This document shows positions 35,694 through 47,324 of a stretch of 64,000 bases of DNA, piece by piece. The stretch spans positions 1 through 64,000 of the forward strand of contig ML210310.1 in NCBI GenBank assembly GCA_004369085.1, in the 5' to 3' direction. Position numbers and translations under genes: made by a program. Source of the DNA: Coprinopsis marcescibilis. Taxonomy: Eukaryota > Basidiomycota > Agaricomycetes > Agaricales > Psathyrellaceae. Position 1 is the stretch's first letter, and every line of letters begins with the position of its first letter. The notes under the pieces are model-generated. The model did not search any database, was not told the origin of the DNA, and saw only the letters and a program-made list of their open reading frames with translations.

Positions 35694-35967
35694 GCTTGAT
35701 AGACCCGGCCTATGAAACCACCGACTTCCCCAAGTGTACTGCCATAACTATCCATTCGGCTTTGATATCCATACCACGGACAACACTTTCTTACCCATGT
35801 TCATTGGAGTGAATACAACGCATTTCTGGGGACCGCAGAGTATGCTTTGTGAGGGTATTCGCGACGCAGTAGGACTAACTAAATATGGCATAATGTACAA
35901 ACACGCAATGCACAAGAGAAGAACAGATGTTGAAGCTAGGTTGAATAGCAGGACGGCACGAGGCCTG
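35694..35967. other. Convergent spacer BET1/ULP1
   Basis: 274 bases between the ends of two convergent genes. Nothing else seen. Confidence 0.45.
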
Positions 35968-38629
35968 TCAAGCGTCTTGACGCAGCTGTGCATGGCCAAT
36001 CTCCCAGACCATGCGTCTCCGAAGGTACATCATGTCCTTTTGTGAGAAGATGAACTTGTCTTCTCCACGAGACAACGACTCGAGTGCTTGACATGTAAAC
36101 ACCCCGCAGTCGTAGCCGTTTTCTTGCTGGGGAGTATCCTGCAAGGCCTGTTAGATGGGACTTGCTTTGCCAGAACGAACATACCTCAGCAACGTGAGAC
36201 TTCCAACCAGTAAAGTCAAACGGTTTCTTCTTCTTGTTAAGGTGTTCTGCCGCAACGTATTCTCGCAGACGCTGAAGACACGCACGGTCAAGCTAGGCCA
36301 AGGAACTAAAGGGGTGAAAAGACACTCACTTCGCAAACTTCCTCCCCCGCCATGTTCAAGCTGTCGTACGACTCAAATCGCTTCGCCTTGAAGTTAATGG
36401 CAGCTGCCGTCCAGTGCTGGTTTCGGTGGTTGACTGGGATGAGGATCACATCTTTTGAAAAGATATCGACCTACCCAAAACAATCAGTGTGGTCACATTA
36501 GTCAAGTTGCATCCAAACCAACCTTTTTTGTCCACTTGGACAACCGTCCCTTCTCGTACCCATCTTTCACCAACTTTGCCCAGAAGAAGGTGCTGAGGTA
36601 GTAGGCGTTCAAGAGCTTGCTCCTAGGATCCTTGGCGTCGCGTTTATCGGATCGTTCGTTCAGCATCGCCCCATAGAAGTTGATAATCTCATCGTTGAGC
36701 CAGCTCCGAGGCAGCAGACGGCGGATGTCCGAGTTGGTGACTTGCTCGCGGGCGCATTTTGAAATCACACCAGGCGTCTTAAACAGGCGCTCGACTGCTT
36801 GTTCATCCTCATCCGGCAACGAATCTGGGAGCTTGACTTGCCGCTGCCGGTCGATGGCTGCGCGTCGATCACGCAATTTCTTGTTCAAGTGTTCGAGCGT
36901 AGGAGCCCATTCATTAACCTTTGGTCTGATAGTCGGCCATTAGTATATTTAGAAAAGAAAGCGGTGATTTCACACTTACTCGTTGTGCGTCTTAGCCACC
37001 TTATCAAAGTAGACCGCCAACGATTTCCTCATGTCGGCAAAATCGGGCCACATTCCTAAACCAATGAATACTGGGTCAGGTCAATCCAGAAATCTATGCG
37101 CAAGGCCGTACCCCTTGGTTGAGACTCCTCCGACATAACTTTCTTCGTTTCAAATGCATAATCAAACAAATCTTCAAGAGAGGTCAGCCCGAAAGGTATG
37201 CCTAAGTGGAAGAGGGAGTCTTACCATCAAACTCTTTCTCTGTTCCCAGGTAAAACCCTCGCGCTTTAAACTTGTGTGAAAGCTCCTCCTTCAACGATTG
37301 CCGAACGGCGGCTGTTCTGGCGGCCAGTTCCGCCTTGTGCTAGATGAGAGATTTTCAGTTAACCGACCCCCGCTAGAAAGCGCAAAACATACTTTTGAAT
37401 TGAGGATGTGTGGCTTCTCTACATATTTTTTATTTACCGGTCGATTAGGCTTGGGTGACGAAACCCGTCGTTTGCTTCCACCTCCGTTCCCGTTGACTTG
37501 ACGCGGTCTAGGAGAAGGTCATTAGGTGTGACTTCATTCTTGGGAAACGCAACATACGGTTGTGCAGACTGGCCAAAGGTGAAATTCTGGGATTGGAGAG
37601 ACAATTTGGATGAGCCTTGGGAGGTAAGGCCAGTATTGCGAACCCGTGAAGCAAGGGTATCTAGGGAAGACGTCGAAGGGTTGGCAGATTTGGAAGAAGA
37701 CGCCTGCGAGGAAGAGTAGGACGACTTCCTATCGCTTGATCCAGAGGAGGATTGCTTTTCCTTTTCTGCGTGAACCCGGTCGATAGGGATCCATCTCGTC
37801 GCATTATGACCAATTCTCCTGTCCCTCATCTCGGGAGCGTGTTGCAATGAGGTCCGCAAGATCGTTTTGCCTGATATCTTTCTGGTTCTTGGATGCAGAT
37901 TATCGCGTTGTGGAGGTTCATCGACCGCTTCGACGGTAGTCTGAGCGGTGAGAGATGTGGAAGTTGAGGGCAACTGTGGCGATTGCGAACCATTTGCCTC
38001 CGAATCGTGTCCCGTCAGATCTATGATTTCACCGCGAGGTGATGCGTTGTAACTCATTGTTCCGGAATTAGTTTTCGGTGGGGGCGGTTTCGTGGGTTCT
38101 GAGGGGGCTTCATCGTCTGCTGGCGGTGGTAGAGGAGTGCCCACAGGGGTGTAGATGTGCGTCGGCTCAGTCGCTAGCCGATCTGCGAGACTTGTGGGCC
38201 GTATCAGCTGGGGTTGGGGATGAAATGGGATGGACTTGGATGCTTGGGATTCCTCGTTTTCATCTTGTTGGTGAGTGGCGAAGGCGGCGGCGCTCCGCTG
38301 TGTCGTTGAGGGCATGCCAGAGGCTCGACGTAGCGATTTCTCTGCTTGTATCGGTGACTTGTCCCCATGGAATGAATGTCGGCGGTCACTGGGCCGTCCC
38401 GATGTCTTCTTAGGGGACTTTTGGGAATTTGAAGGCGTATCTACGTTTCGGATGTCAGGCTCGCAAGCAGCTGGCAACGGGGCGGTCGAGGTAGCATACC
38501 ACTGCTTGTTCCAACGATGAGGTTGAATATAGTAGAGAAAAAGCCTGGCCCTGTTTTCCGCTGCTTGTCAGCACGCATGGGAAGTAGCGGTGCCTCGGCT
38601 TGTCGTTTTCGAGAGAGAGTCGCGACCAT
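35968..38629 (-). CDS. ULP1: Ulp1-family SUMO protease (C48 peptidase)
   Basis: Cysteine protease that matures SUMO and removes it from targets. The C-terminal catalytic domain is complete: SWLNDEIINFYGAML, catalytic His in NHRNQHWTAAA, Asp in FESYDSLNMAG, and the Gln..Cys block QENGYDCGVFTCQALESL. The end LRRRMVWEIGHAQLRQ is typical. The N-terminal half (37434..38477) is one long Ser/Pro/Thr-rich frame of over 300 residues with no fold, as in other Ulp1 proteins where it carries localisation signals. ATG at 38629 (MVATLSRKRQAEAP) starts a basic stretch resembling a nuclear signal. The junction between this first segment and the long frame (near 38490-38560) could not be resolved. About eight introns, those checked GT..AG. 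Confidence 0.88.
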
Positions 38630-38860
38630 GAATGGCGAGAAATGATTGCAGAAGCAGATGAGTCGAGAACAACGCGTCGAGAATGCTACGAGCGATATAT
38701 GGTGGATGACGGGTAGAATGTAGGCGGGCAAGGCTGGTACGACGAGGAAACCTAATGCGAGATGAGAGTCACTGCACAAGGGACCAGGGCGGCCCATTGA
38801 TGGTGCCACGGCATACTCGGCCGCCCGCCTCAGGTAGTGACGTACCCGGTCCTCACCATC

Positions 38861-38962
38861 GCCTTCTTGGCTCAGTTGGCTAGAGCGCAGGTCTCATACT
38901 TACGTGTGACGTAATTTGATTACGAAATCCTGAGGTCGCAAGTTCGAGCCTTGCAGGGGGCA
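38861..38962 (+). tRNA. tRNA-Met (anticodon CAT, elongator) with 28-base intron
   Basis: A full cloverleaf is visible. The acceptor stem pairs GCCTTCT with AGGGGGC, the D arm is GCTC/GAGC, the anticodon arm CAGGT/TCCTG has loop CTCATAA, the variable loop is AGGTC and the T arm GCAAG/CTTGC carries TTCGAGC. The anticodon CAT is at 38895..38897. A 28-base intron at 38899..38926 sits after position 37, the standard place. The T-T mismatch at 31-39 also occurs in yeast elongator Met tRNA. A T-run (TTTTT near 38966) follows as Pol III terminator. The D-arm and T-loop fit an elongator rather than an initiator. Confidence 0.92.
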
Positions 38963-39295
38963 TATATTTTTGTCCTGCTGTACTGCTATTTTGTTCCTTA
39001 GAATCCTTGAATACAGCCAGCTATTGCACGCACCTAATTCCAATGAAAGATCTGTTTATGTGTAACGAAACCCCCAGACCTGAGTACAACTTGGCGCGAT
39101 CTGCCATCAGTGCACACAAGAGGTGACCATATTAATTAAGCTCCGTTATCCTACCCTTGTCCTTTAACAATTCCAATTGTAAAGTGTTCTGGTCTGCGAA
39201 CATTCTCATTCGTCCTTGGTTGCCACCTACATCCATTCAGCTTGTGCACTCTCCTCCCTGTTCTCTTTCAGCCAAATTAACCTCTCGTATTAACA
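38963..39295. other. Intergenic
   Basis: Between the tRNA and the Yippee gene; a pyrimidine-rich stretch at about 39190-39290 is probably the Yippee promoter or leader. Confidence 0.4.
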
Positions 39296-39802
39296 ATGGG
39301 CATGACATTTCGCCGATATCTCAACGCAGGAGGTAGGATATACGGGTGCTCCAGCTGCAAGACGCACCTCGCATCGTTGAGCAACATGATGTCCAGAGTA
39401 CGTCCAGCTGGTCTGATCCCAAGCTCCGGTGGTCGGTTGCTGACGGTGGTGGTATACGCAGGCTTTCAATGGTCAACACGGGCGGGCGTATCTCTTCGAA
39501 TCAGTGTACGTGCATGCCACCTCGTGTGCTCCAGTGCTTTCTGACATCACACAGTGTGAACGTTGTGGAAGGCGAGGAGTGCAGTCGCGCCATGACAACT
39601 GGACAGCACACGGTGAGGGACATCTACTGTGTCAAGTGTGGCGTTACACTTGGCTGGAAATACGTGAGGGCCGCACTCTTGCTTGCGTTGTATATCGCTG
39701 ACTGAACCACCACTCTCACAGGAACTAGCGCAGGAGCCTTCCCAGAAGTATAAGGAAGGGAAGTATATCCTCGAACGCAATCTGCTGGTGGACGTGCAAT
39801 GA
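39296..39802 (+). CDS. Yippee-like zinc-binding protein
   Basis: Small conserved eukaryotic protein of the Yippee/Mis18 zinc fold. Exons 39296..39397, 39462..39505, 39555..39663 and 39722..39802 give 111 residues. The two zinc half-sites CSSC (followed by KTHL) and CVKC (followed by GVTLGWKY) are present, with FNGQHGRAYLFESV, MTTGQHTVRDIYC and EPSQKYKEGKYILE between and after, which match the family nearly word for word. The role in fungi is unclear; animal members associate with centrosomes or E3 ligase complexes. All three introns are GT..AG. Confidence 0.95.
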
Positions 39803-42429
39803 TGCAGCGGCACCGTCGCAACGGTCCCATCATCGTTCCATTCCAGCGTGACCCCTGACTATACCAACCTCCCCCACCTCACCACGGCGAACAAAGGTCG
39901 CAACTATGGCAACATCATCTGGACTCATCCCGCGCTTGACATTCGTTTCTTGTCTCTCGTTTCGGAAAACAGATCAAGAAGGCAATCTGTGCCATGTACC
40001 AATAGTATTTATCGGCGTCGGACGGAGTCGAAGCCCGCGGAGGGCGTTGCCCTTGCGCTGCCAGCAGGCTGCCCACAACTGGACTTTTCCATCTAACTCT
40101 CTGGACCCCAAATACACGTCTCCTCAAGCTTCGGTGTTATAGGAACCCCAAACTGACCGCATCGTTCATCGCATTTCGCTGCCGAGTTCTATCTTTATCA
40201 AGAATCGGAGTCACCTATTCGATAAGTGATCCTTATTTCCCCTCAATCCTGCAGCATTTTCCTTGGAGTGTAATACCCCCCCAGACTCTATAGGCCTACC
40301 AAACACATCTCCTTTTCTCCCATTCTCGTTGGCCTGTCCCAGCGTCTAAATGACGTCAGGTCTTCCTGTTGCCATCAAATACCTTCCTCGTTGCACTGGC
40401 ATTCAAGGCAACGGGTGGCAACATGGATTCGTCTGTACCACCTCTTTCTCTTTATTGCATATCCTTCTCATTACGGATCCTTAAATCAATGTACATGTAA
40501 ATTTCTTCCCCCTCCCATTCCATTTTTGGCATATTTCAGAATCAATCCATCCTCCTGTCTGTCACCCGAGTCCATCAACATTTTGTCCCTTCCACATCAC
40601 TCGCAATTCCCTTTCAACGCTGTCTTTCTAGAACGTTCTTCCGGTTACCTTCATCCTTAGTCTCTGCATTTGCATTATCTCCTTAGGCCTTTCCCTTACT
40701 TTGTTTCATTTCACCACCATTCTTTGATCATCGCCCGGTCGGCACACATGTACATTTTACAGGACAACGACATTTAGCCCTCTGTTAGTACCTCCCCATC
40801 CCTTCTTGTATCAGTCCAAACACCGAATATATAGTGTACCATCAGTCAAGTATATTTGGTCCATCCGTGCCGCAACTGTTCGTCACCGTCATGGCTACCG
40901 GAGTTCCGACCACGTAGGGGGTACACGTATGCACTGCATACTTACATACAGTGAGCTAAAAACAAACCGCAGCGCTATTTCGATCTGTTAGGAGTAACGT
41001 ATAGTGCGGTGATTAGTACGCTTAAGCGCTGAACTGTTGGGGTCCGTTTTCGGCGTTGGCGCAGTCGTCAAGTTGCTAGATCGTGGGGGGGAGCGACATC
41101 GTAAAGGATCACGGGTCGAAAACCTGCGGCTGATGAGCTGTAATCTCAAGGCGTTATATCCCGCCGTATCGACGCCCTGGGGAAAGGCCAACAGAAACGT
41201 GCCATTGGCTCGAGTATAACATGCCACATCCGGACTGGGCACATACACAGAGGGATAATCTAGCCACGAAATTACTGGTTCTTGCTATTCCACATTCCCA
41301 AGACTGTCAGCGAGAACGCAATGAGAGTGGGCCGCAGTACCATACCCCCACCACCATCATGCTGGGGAATGGCCAAGACGTGCCACGAACGTGACCAAAT
41401 TCCTCTTCGGTTTGCTGGAAGTTTCTGCTCGGATGTTGAGTGGAGGATATGGTGGCGTTGATCGAAATAACGTTCGTCGTTGAGTGGACCTGAACCTTGT
41501 ATGATCCCATTCCGGAGTCCGAGAGCTCGAAGGCCCAGAGCTGTGCGGATATCCGAGCCCTTGTTACCAGCGGCAGATTGTATGATCGGCGCAGAGTTGT
41601 CCTGAAACTGGTGGAGTGCCTGCAAGGACGGGCCAATCCCGTATATCAGCCCCACTGTTGGAGAATGGGAAATTATCGGTACCAAGCAAGGTTTACGGGC
41701 TTCCAAATGAAGCCGGTTAGGGAAGTCCTCGAGAAGCGTTCCTAGCTCTTCTTAGCCCCAAAGTTACAGTTGGGTGGCGTGGGTTGTGTAGCTGGAGATG
41801 CAAAAGGATAACCTCGTGTCATCCGTCGTGCGTGCTAGGAACGAGCGAAGGGCTAAGGGCCAGACGAGGAGAAACGCGGGGATCTAGGACTCTCAATTTT
41901 GGGGTATGTGACCAGGGAGATTCGTGCAAGTAGATTTTGTAGGACGCCAGAAAGCTGGGGTAGGGTTGAACCAGGAGAACAGGGACTATTAATAGATGGA
42001 TACCCATGGAGGTCATCCCCAAATGATTTGTAGAGCTCTGAGACTGGAGTTGGTGAGATGCTTGTGGCGTTGGGCGAGGACCAATAAAAGAGCAGGCAGA
42101 GGACTGTTTCAAGGGCATCGCTCGGGTAGCTGACTGAAGAATAGTCACAAGATTAGGCTCGGGGACAAGAATCACGCTAAACCAGGGTACATGGCTGGCA
42201 CAGTGGTTGTGTCTAAAAAGGTGAGACAGTGGACGGAACGGGCGAGTGTGATGAACCAATCAGATCGGGGAGCCAGTGGGATTCGGAATCCGAATGCGGA
42301 CGTGACCCCAAACCCCAAAGCAAACTGGTGACGGTTGTACTTGTAGTCCCCAACCAATTCTCCAGTATAAATACGCCTTTGCTCTTTCTCCTCTTCATCG
42401 TAGCCTCATCCCCGCCACCGTCCTCCACA
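39803..42429. other. 2.6 kb gene-poor stretch
   Basis: No supported gene. Pyrimidine-rich tracts at about 40240-40760 look like a promoter or long untranslated region. Two minus-strand frames (41272..41706 and 41819..42259) are long for chance but could not be joined or matched to a family. A TATA box lies at the right end. Confidence 0.4.
42366..42373 (+). promoter_or_regulatory. TATA box (TATAAATA)
   Basis: A perfect TATAAATA lies 64 bases before the ATG at 42430, followed by a CT-rich stretch. This is the usual spacing for a fungal core promoter and supports a transcript starting here. Confidence 0.5.
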
Positions 42430-42792
42430 ATGCGTATGTCCCTCCCGTCGCTGTTGCTGCCTGCGCTCACTAACCCTGCAGTAGCGACCATCACGTCCCC
42501 CTTCGCTGTTTCCCGCCCGCTTGTCTCCTCTCCACTCGCAGAGAGCTTTGGCGGAGACTCTCTCAGCCATTCACAGGTTCCACGTCCGCAGCCCCCGCCA
42601 CGCAGGAATTCTGGCTTCGCGCCCTCACGCGCTCTGAGACCGTTCCCCGCCATTTCCCATGCGCTCCAGCCTTCCAAATCCTCAAACACCTCTTCAAACT
42701 CCAAGCCTATCAAGCTGATAGAGCCACCGAAGAACTTCAAAATGACCTTTGTTCTTGACCTGACACAGGCAGAATTCAGTCGACAGGACTAA
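42430..42792 (+). CDS. Small hypothetical protein
   Basis: Open frame of 120 codons just downstream of a TATA box. It could be read straight through (MRMSLPSLLLPAL...) or spliced. A 48-base intron at 42434..42481 has a GTATGT donor, a CTCACTAAC branch site and a CTGCAG acceptor, all textbook, and would leave a 4-base first coding exon (ATGC) giving a start MLATITSPF. The intron is a multiple of three, so both forms keep the frame. The protein is Ser/Pro-rich and ends KNFKMTFVLDLTQAEFSRQD. No family recognised. Confidence 0.5.
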   Translation: MRMSLPSLLLPALTNPAVATITSPFAVSRPLVSSPLAESFGGDSLSHSQVPRPQPPPRRNSGFAPSRALRPFPAISHALQPSKSSNTSSNSKPIKLIEPPKNFKMTFVLDLTQAEFSRQD

Positions 42793-44668
42793 ACCAACCG
42801 TCTCTTTGCGCCTCCACCTCGAACCTCTTCGTTTAGACCCCGCCCACCGTCTTGCAAACAAATCTGTCCAGCGCATTCATCAGCCTTTGCCTATCTGGGG
42901 CCACAACTGCATTCCGCAGCTCTAGTCAGCCGTTCCCCATCTCTTTCCGACTCTTGTCAGCAAACAACCCCCCGAACCAACAAGTAGCATAGTATCAACA
43001 TTTACACTTGACTTATTTTTTTTCTTTATTCTCGTCCTCCACAGACCTTGTTGTTTTCATCATCGCCACCTTTGCTGGCTGCAAGACCAAAACCGCAGAC
43101 CGCCTTTTACGACCACTGCATGTATCCCATATAATGTCACTAGCGCATGTACCACCCCATCCTCGACACATGTATCTAGCGTGTAGCTTGTAATTTCTGT
43201 ACTGGTCAGGGAGAATGCCGTCATTCTCCCCAATACCCTTCTCCTCGGGTGTCTGCACACCCGTAGCTTCACACACTTTGTATTAGTACTACACCCCGTT
43301 GCAATTCATGAAGCTTCCGAACTGAAACAAAGTTGATAAGCTCTCGGAGGTCTCCCCGGTACCTCAAGCTTGCGCAGGCACACGTCAAACGAGCGAAGTT
43401 TAGGAACTGAACAACCTGGTTCCCGGGTCCATGCCATTGCTTCGTGTACACCAACCAACAGGGGTGTCACTCAAAGTATGGATAGAGGGAGCCTTCTTCT
43501 TTGCAAAGGGGGAACCCGCAACTTGCCAATACATTTCTGCCGCCCAAAACCTTTAGGCGCTCGCGTATTGCTGGACCGGTAAAGATCTGGAAGCGTGATC
43601 CAGGAGCAATTTAGTCAGGCACATCGAAGGCGCTTAGACATTGCGTTGTGCCTGCACCCGCGCTGGTCTAAAGACAGTACTTATCGGAGAGGAGCCCACT
43701 GCTCCATTGCCATGGGAGGTTGGTTGGTGTCGTCGAGCTTTCTCATATAGTAGCCGATCCACGTGATTACTAGTTACCGGCGGTGAGTTCGTTCTTCGAC
43801 GTTCAGCAACTTGTGTTGGCCAATGGTCGGACAAAGTGCATGCTGCAGCGGTGGGTACAAACTTCTCGCAACGTCAGCGCCGCCGCGTTGGAAGGTGGTG
43901 TCGGCCATACGGTTTCCAAGCCGGTCTGATGCTGGTCACTGGAACCTAGGCCCCCAAAGCGGGCGCGCATACAACATATCGTCATTAACACTGTCAGCTG
44001 AAGTGGCTATAATTAAAAGCGCTCCCACCGCTTGTAATTAAAAAAAAGGTTGTAATTAGGGCCTTTCGCTCGGCTTGGTTCGTACACCCGACTTTCCAGA
44101 ACAACTCGGATTGCCCTTGACGTCAAACCCAAACGCAACAGTCGGAATGCATTGAAAACGGCTACCTGACAGGGACAGACTTTCGGTGCGAAATAATCGT
44201 GGGTTGAACAAGAGGGAAATCAACATCTTGTTCTGATGCAAGCTTTTCGCGCGTTTCTTCGTTCGTTCTGAGAGTGTGCGAGCGTGAGGGGAAGGGGGCA
44301 CACACCGGACCAGCGTTGCAAATAAGAAAAAAAAAAAAAAAAAGGTTCTCTTTCAACTTTCCTTTTCGAGAACGCACCAAATACGCCCATCATCACCAAT
44401 GGTTTGTTTTCGAAGTTGCGTTTGTGATGACATGAATCGACTTACTCAAAAGACCCTTGTAAGAAGATAAATAAGATCAACTGCGAGTTGATTCAGGTGA
44501 TAGGGTATGTGTGTTGAAACGAGTTCGCATCGGTTTTGGGATGCAAGTATTGGTGGGGTTGTGTGTGTGCGCTGGGATGCGCGGTCTGCCGCAATGGGTT
44601 GGGAGTGCTGCTGGGAAGCTAATCTGCCGCCACCCCCATCTCTTTTCTAGAAAAAATCGCCTAAAATC
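42793..44668. other. Gene-poor stretch
   Basis: No supported gene. Contains a run of 17 A at 44327..44343 and a T-rich plus CT-rich tract near 43015-43060. No terminal repeats or transposon frames were found around the A-run. Confidence 0.4.
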
Positions 44669-44872
44669 ATGGCCGCTTTCAAGCCAATCCCAGGCATCAC
44701 CTTGGGGAAGGCACGGATCCTTATTTGTCAGTCCACAAGGAACACAGAGAACCAGCCCGAACCGGCTCGCTTGACAGACGAGCACTTCAACTGGGGCGGG
44801 AACACTCTCGGTAAAAGTGTCAAAGCAGCGCACAAAAAAGACCCAAAACGTTCCTACTGGAAGCTCAAATGA
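44669..44872 (+). CDS. Small basic hypothetical protein (67 residues)
   Basis: Short frame with a good start context (aatcATGGCC). The product is basic towards the end (NWGGNTLGKSVKAAHKKDPK, then a WKLK terminus) and has no family I recognise. It may be a real small gene or the first exon of a larger one; no continuing exon was found. Confidence 0.35.
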   Translation: MAAFKPIPGITLGKARILICQSTRNTENQPEPARLTDEHFNWGGNTLGKSVKAAHKKDPKRSYWKLK

Positions 44873-47324
44873 ACGTCCAAGGGAAAGGAATCTGAACGTA
44901 AAAGGCAAGCGACGGCTATTTTTTTCTTGGGGATTCCCGTCATGTTTGTGTTGCCACACAGTTTTCTTTTGTCAGACGCGAGTTGTCGAGGAAGGGAGAT
45001 CAGGGTATTGCGAAGCATGCCAGGTGAGTATCTGGGTCCTAAAGTGCTGACAACTTCCTGACCACACGGATCACGGTGTGAAGGATGGGCACCTGGCTCG
45101 ATGCCGATGGGCAAAGTCGGTCGAACTTGAGGGTGACGAAAGAAAGATGTGAATCAATATCAAGCCTTGAGAGAAGTCGCTTTACGTACGAGGCGTCTGT
45201 GAAATGTTGGAATTTTGGCACAAGTGTTGACTTCGCATAAAATTCGCGATATATCCTCACTACCCGGTGTCCCAGCAGGGCGAAAGGGAAATAGTGAGCC
45301 GTGGCAGCACAACACAAGGGCCAGAAGCTAGAAGGCGTTTTAAAACATGCGTCTGAGAATTTCCCGTTTTTCAATACGCGCGTTGCGAGTGAATGTTCCT
45401 TTCGAATCGCTTGGTTTGGTCGGGTGTGAAAGAGCGCAACGTTCCTCCAAACCCGATGGTTGCATATCGAGTCCCCAAAGCCCTAAATGCCAAGGGCCCT
45501 GACGCTAATAGGGTTGATTACCGGTCTGTAAACGTACCTGCTAAGCGAGCTGCCCCAAAGCGACTAGGCAAAGCGAGGTGAGCTCAATGGTCTCATTGCC
45601 GCACCCAATGCGCCACATATTACCGTAAAATATTTTCTACCGACCGGATTGTGGCCTGTGAACTTGTGGGGTGGCGTAAAGCTAATTCTTGGACGTTCCC
45701 AATGACGCAAGCGCCTGGAAATGAGTGCTCGTGAGGTAAACGGATCTTTTGGATTTACCGCGAGGTTGCAGTTCAAAGCAAAGCACAGGTTGCCCTGGGG
45801 TCCATTAGGATCATTAAATGATTCTGGGAGCAGACTCGAGCAGGGCTGTCGATCTGTTGGGCTTCCCTTCCCCGCTGTTTCGCCAAACCGAACAGCTCAG
45901 CGGTCGTAAACATTCAGGGTCGTGAACGGTACCGGCGCGGACCTTCCGACCATGCCGGTGCAGATCAGCGAACCTCGAAATATCCAGCGAGTAATTGATG
46001 TGTGTCTGCTGTTCAAAGACACATACGCAGGGAGCTGGCCTTGAGAATACAGTCTGGGGACCGCGGATCACAGATGCAGATGGGCGAGAACAATGAGGTC
46101 TACTCACAAGTTGGGGCCGCAGTCTTTGCCGCAGGACTGCAACTGGCCCTTGAAATTGGAACATCGAGATAAAGTTACGCTCAGTTATCTCCCTGGAAAC
46201 TGAGTGACATTGACCAATCAGCATTGTCAAAGACGAAGCTTCTAAGAATTGCAAGGTGTTAGAAATCAATCAAAGGACGAAAAAGTTGGAGGGAGTTCAG
46301 GCCACTCGCCAACCCGAGACTGGAAGCCACCAGGATACGCAAATCGGGCGAGGTCAACAGCTCTGACGCGTTCCGAGTCAGGAGAGGAGCAGCATTTTGG
46401 GAGCCCTGGCTTATAAGCAGCTGAGGATATATCCACTTTAAGAGATGGTATGTTCCGCTGGATGATATGGAGACATGTTCCGGTCGGCGAGGGAGACATG
46501 AAGGATAGGATGACTTTTAGAACACGTTTACGAGAATCACTGCCCCTGTTGCACCAGATACAGGGGCCGGGGCCATGACTTGAACCTGAGAGAAGAAGTG
46601 AGCAGAACCAAATATGTAAAGGGGCACTCACGCCGTGTTCATCGGGTTAGCCAATTAAACGAGGTCCTCGCGAATTAAAAGGACACGGGTCTGTGCAAGC
46701 CTTGTATCGTGCAGTATCGCGCAAGGCTGCAGACTTGTGTTCTAGATTTCGGCCGGTCAAAACTAAACCCGTTGGCTGTTGATTCAGAAAGAAATTAAGG
46801 TTTTGAAACGCATGTCTTCGCGGGAGCTCTTGGTAATTCTCGGAGTGCAGGAAGATGGAAGAAGAACGAGAATAGGAAAGGATCTGGATGCTGCAGGAAT
46901 TTATTGTCGCCCACAGACTACACGAAGACCGATAACAATTAAGGACAAAGTTCGCTGCCCAGTGGAGGCAAAAACGGACAAAAGATGGGAAAGCGGGCAT
47001 GGGAATTTCGTCCAAAAATGGCAGGACTTTTTATAGACCGAGTCGATGGGCCGAACCAGTGGTCTGTTCGCCCATCGGCTCGTTCTCTCAAGACTTGCTG
47101 CCAGATATCCCAAGACAACGCCTTTCCCTGCTTTCCTTTACGACCCCTCCACGAACTTCGACGACCACAACGCTTGTTATTCCGTTTCTCTGCTCCCACC
47201 ACTAGTTCTCCTCCTATCACATCCATTTCGCTATACAACGACAGCCACTCCCCAATTCCCCTAAATCCAACTCATTTACTCCCTGAGCAACCCTATATTC
47301 TTCGCAACTCTAACTACTCATATC
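44873..47324. other. 2.5 kb gene-poor stretch, Ras promoter at right
   Basis: No supported gene. The last 200 bases before 47325 are pyrimidine-rich (CCTTT, CTCC runs), typical of strong fungal promoters. Confidence 0.4.

Noticed and set aside
41272..42259. Two minus-strand frames of about 145 codons each
   Set aside because: They cannot be joined in one frame and show no conserved motif; left as unassigned.
44327..44343. Run of 17 A, considered as the tail of a retroelement
   Set aside because: No reverse-transcriptase remnants or target-site duplications beside it; homopolymer slippage is enough.
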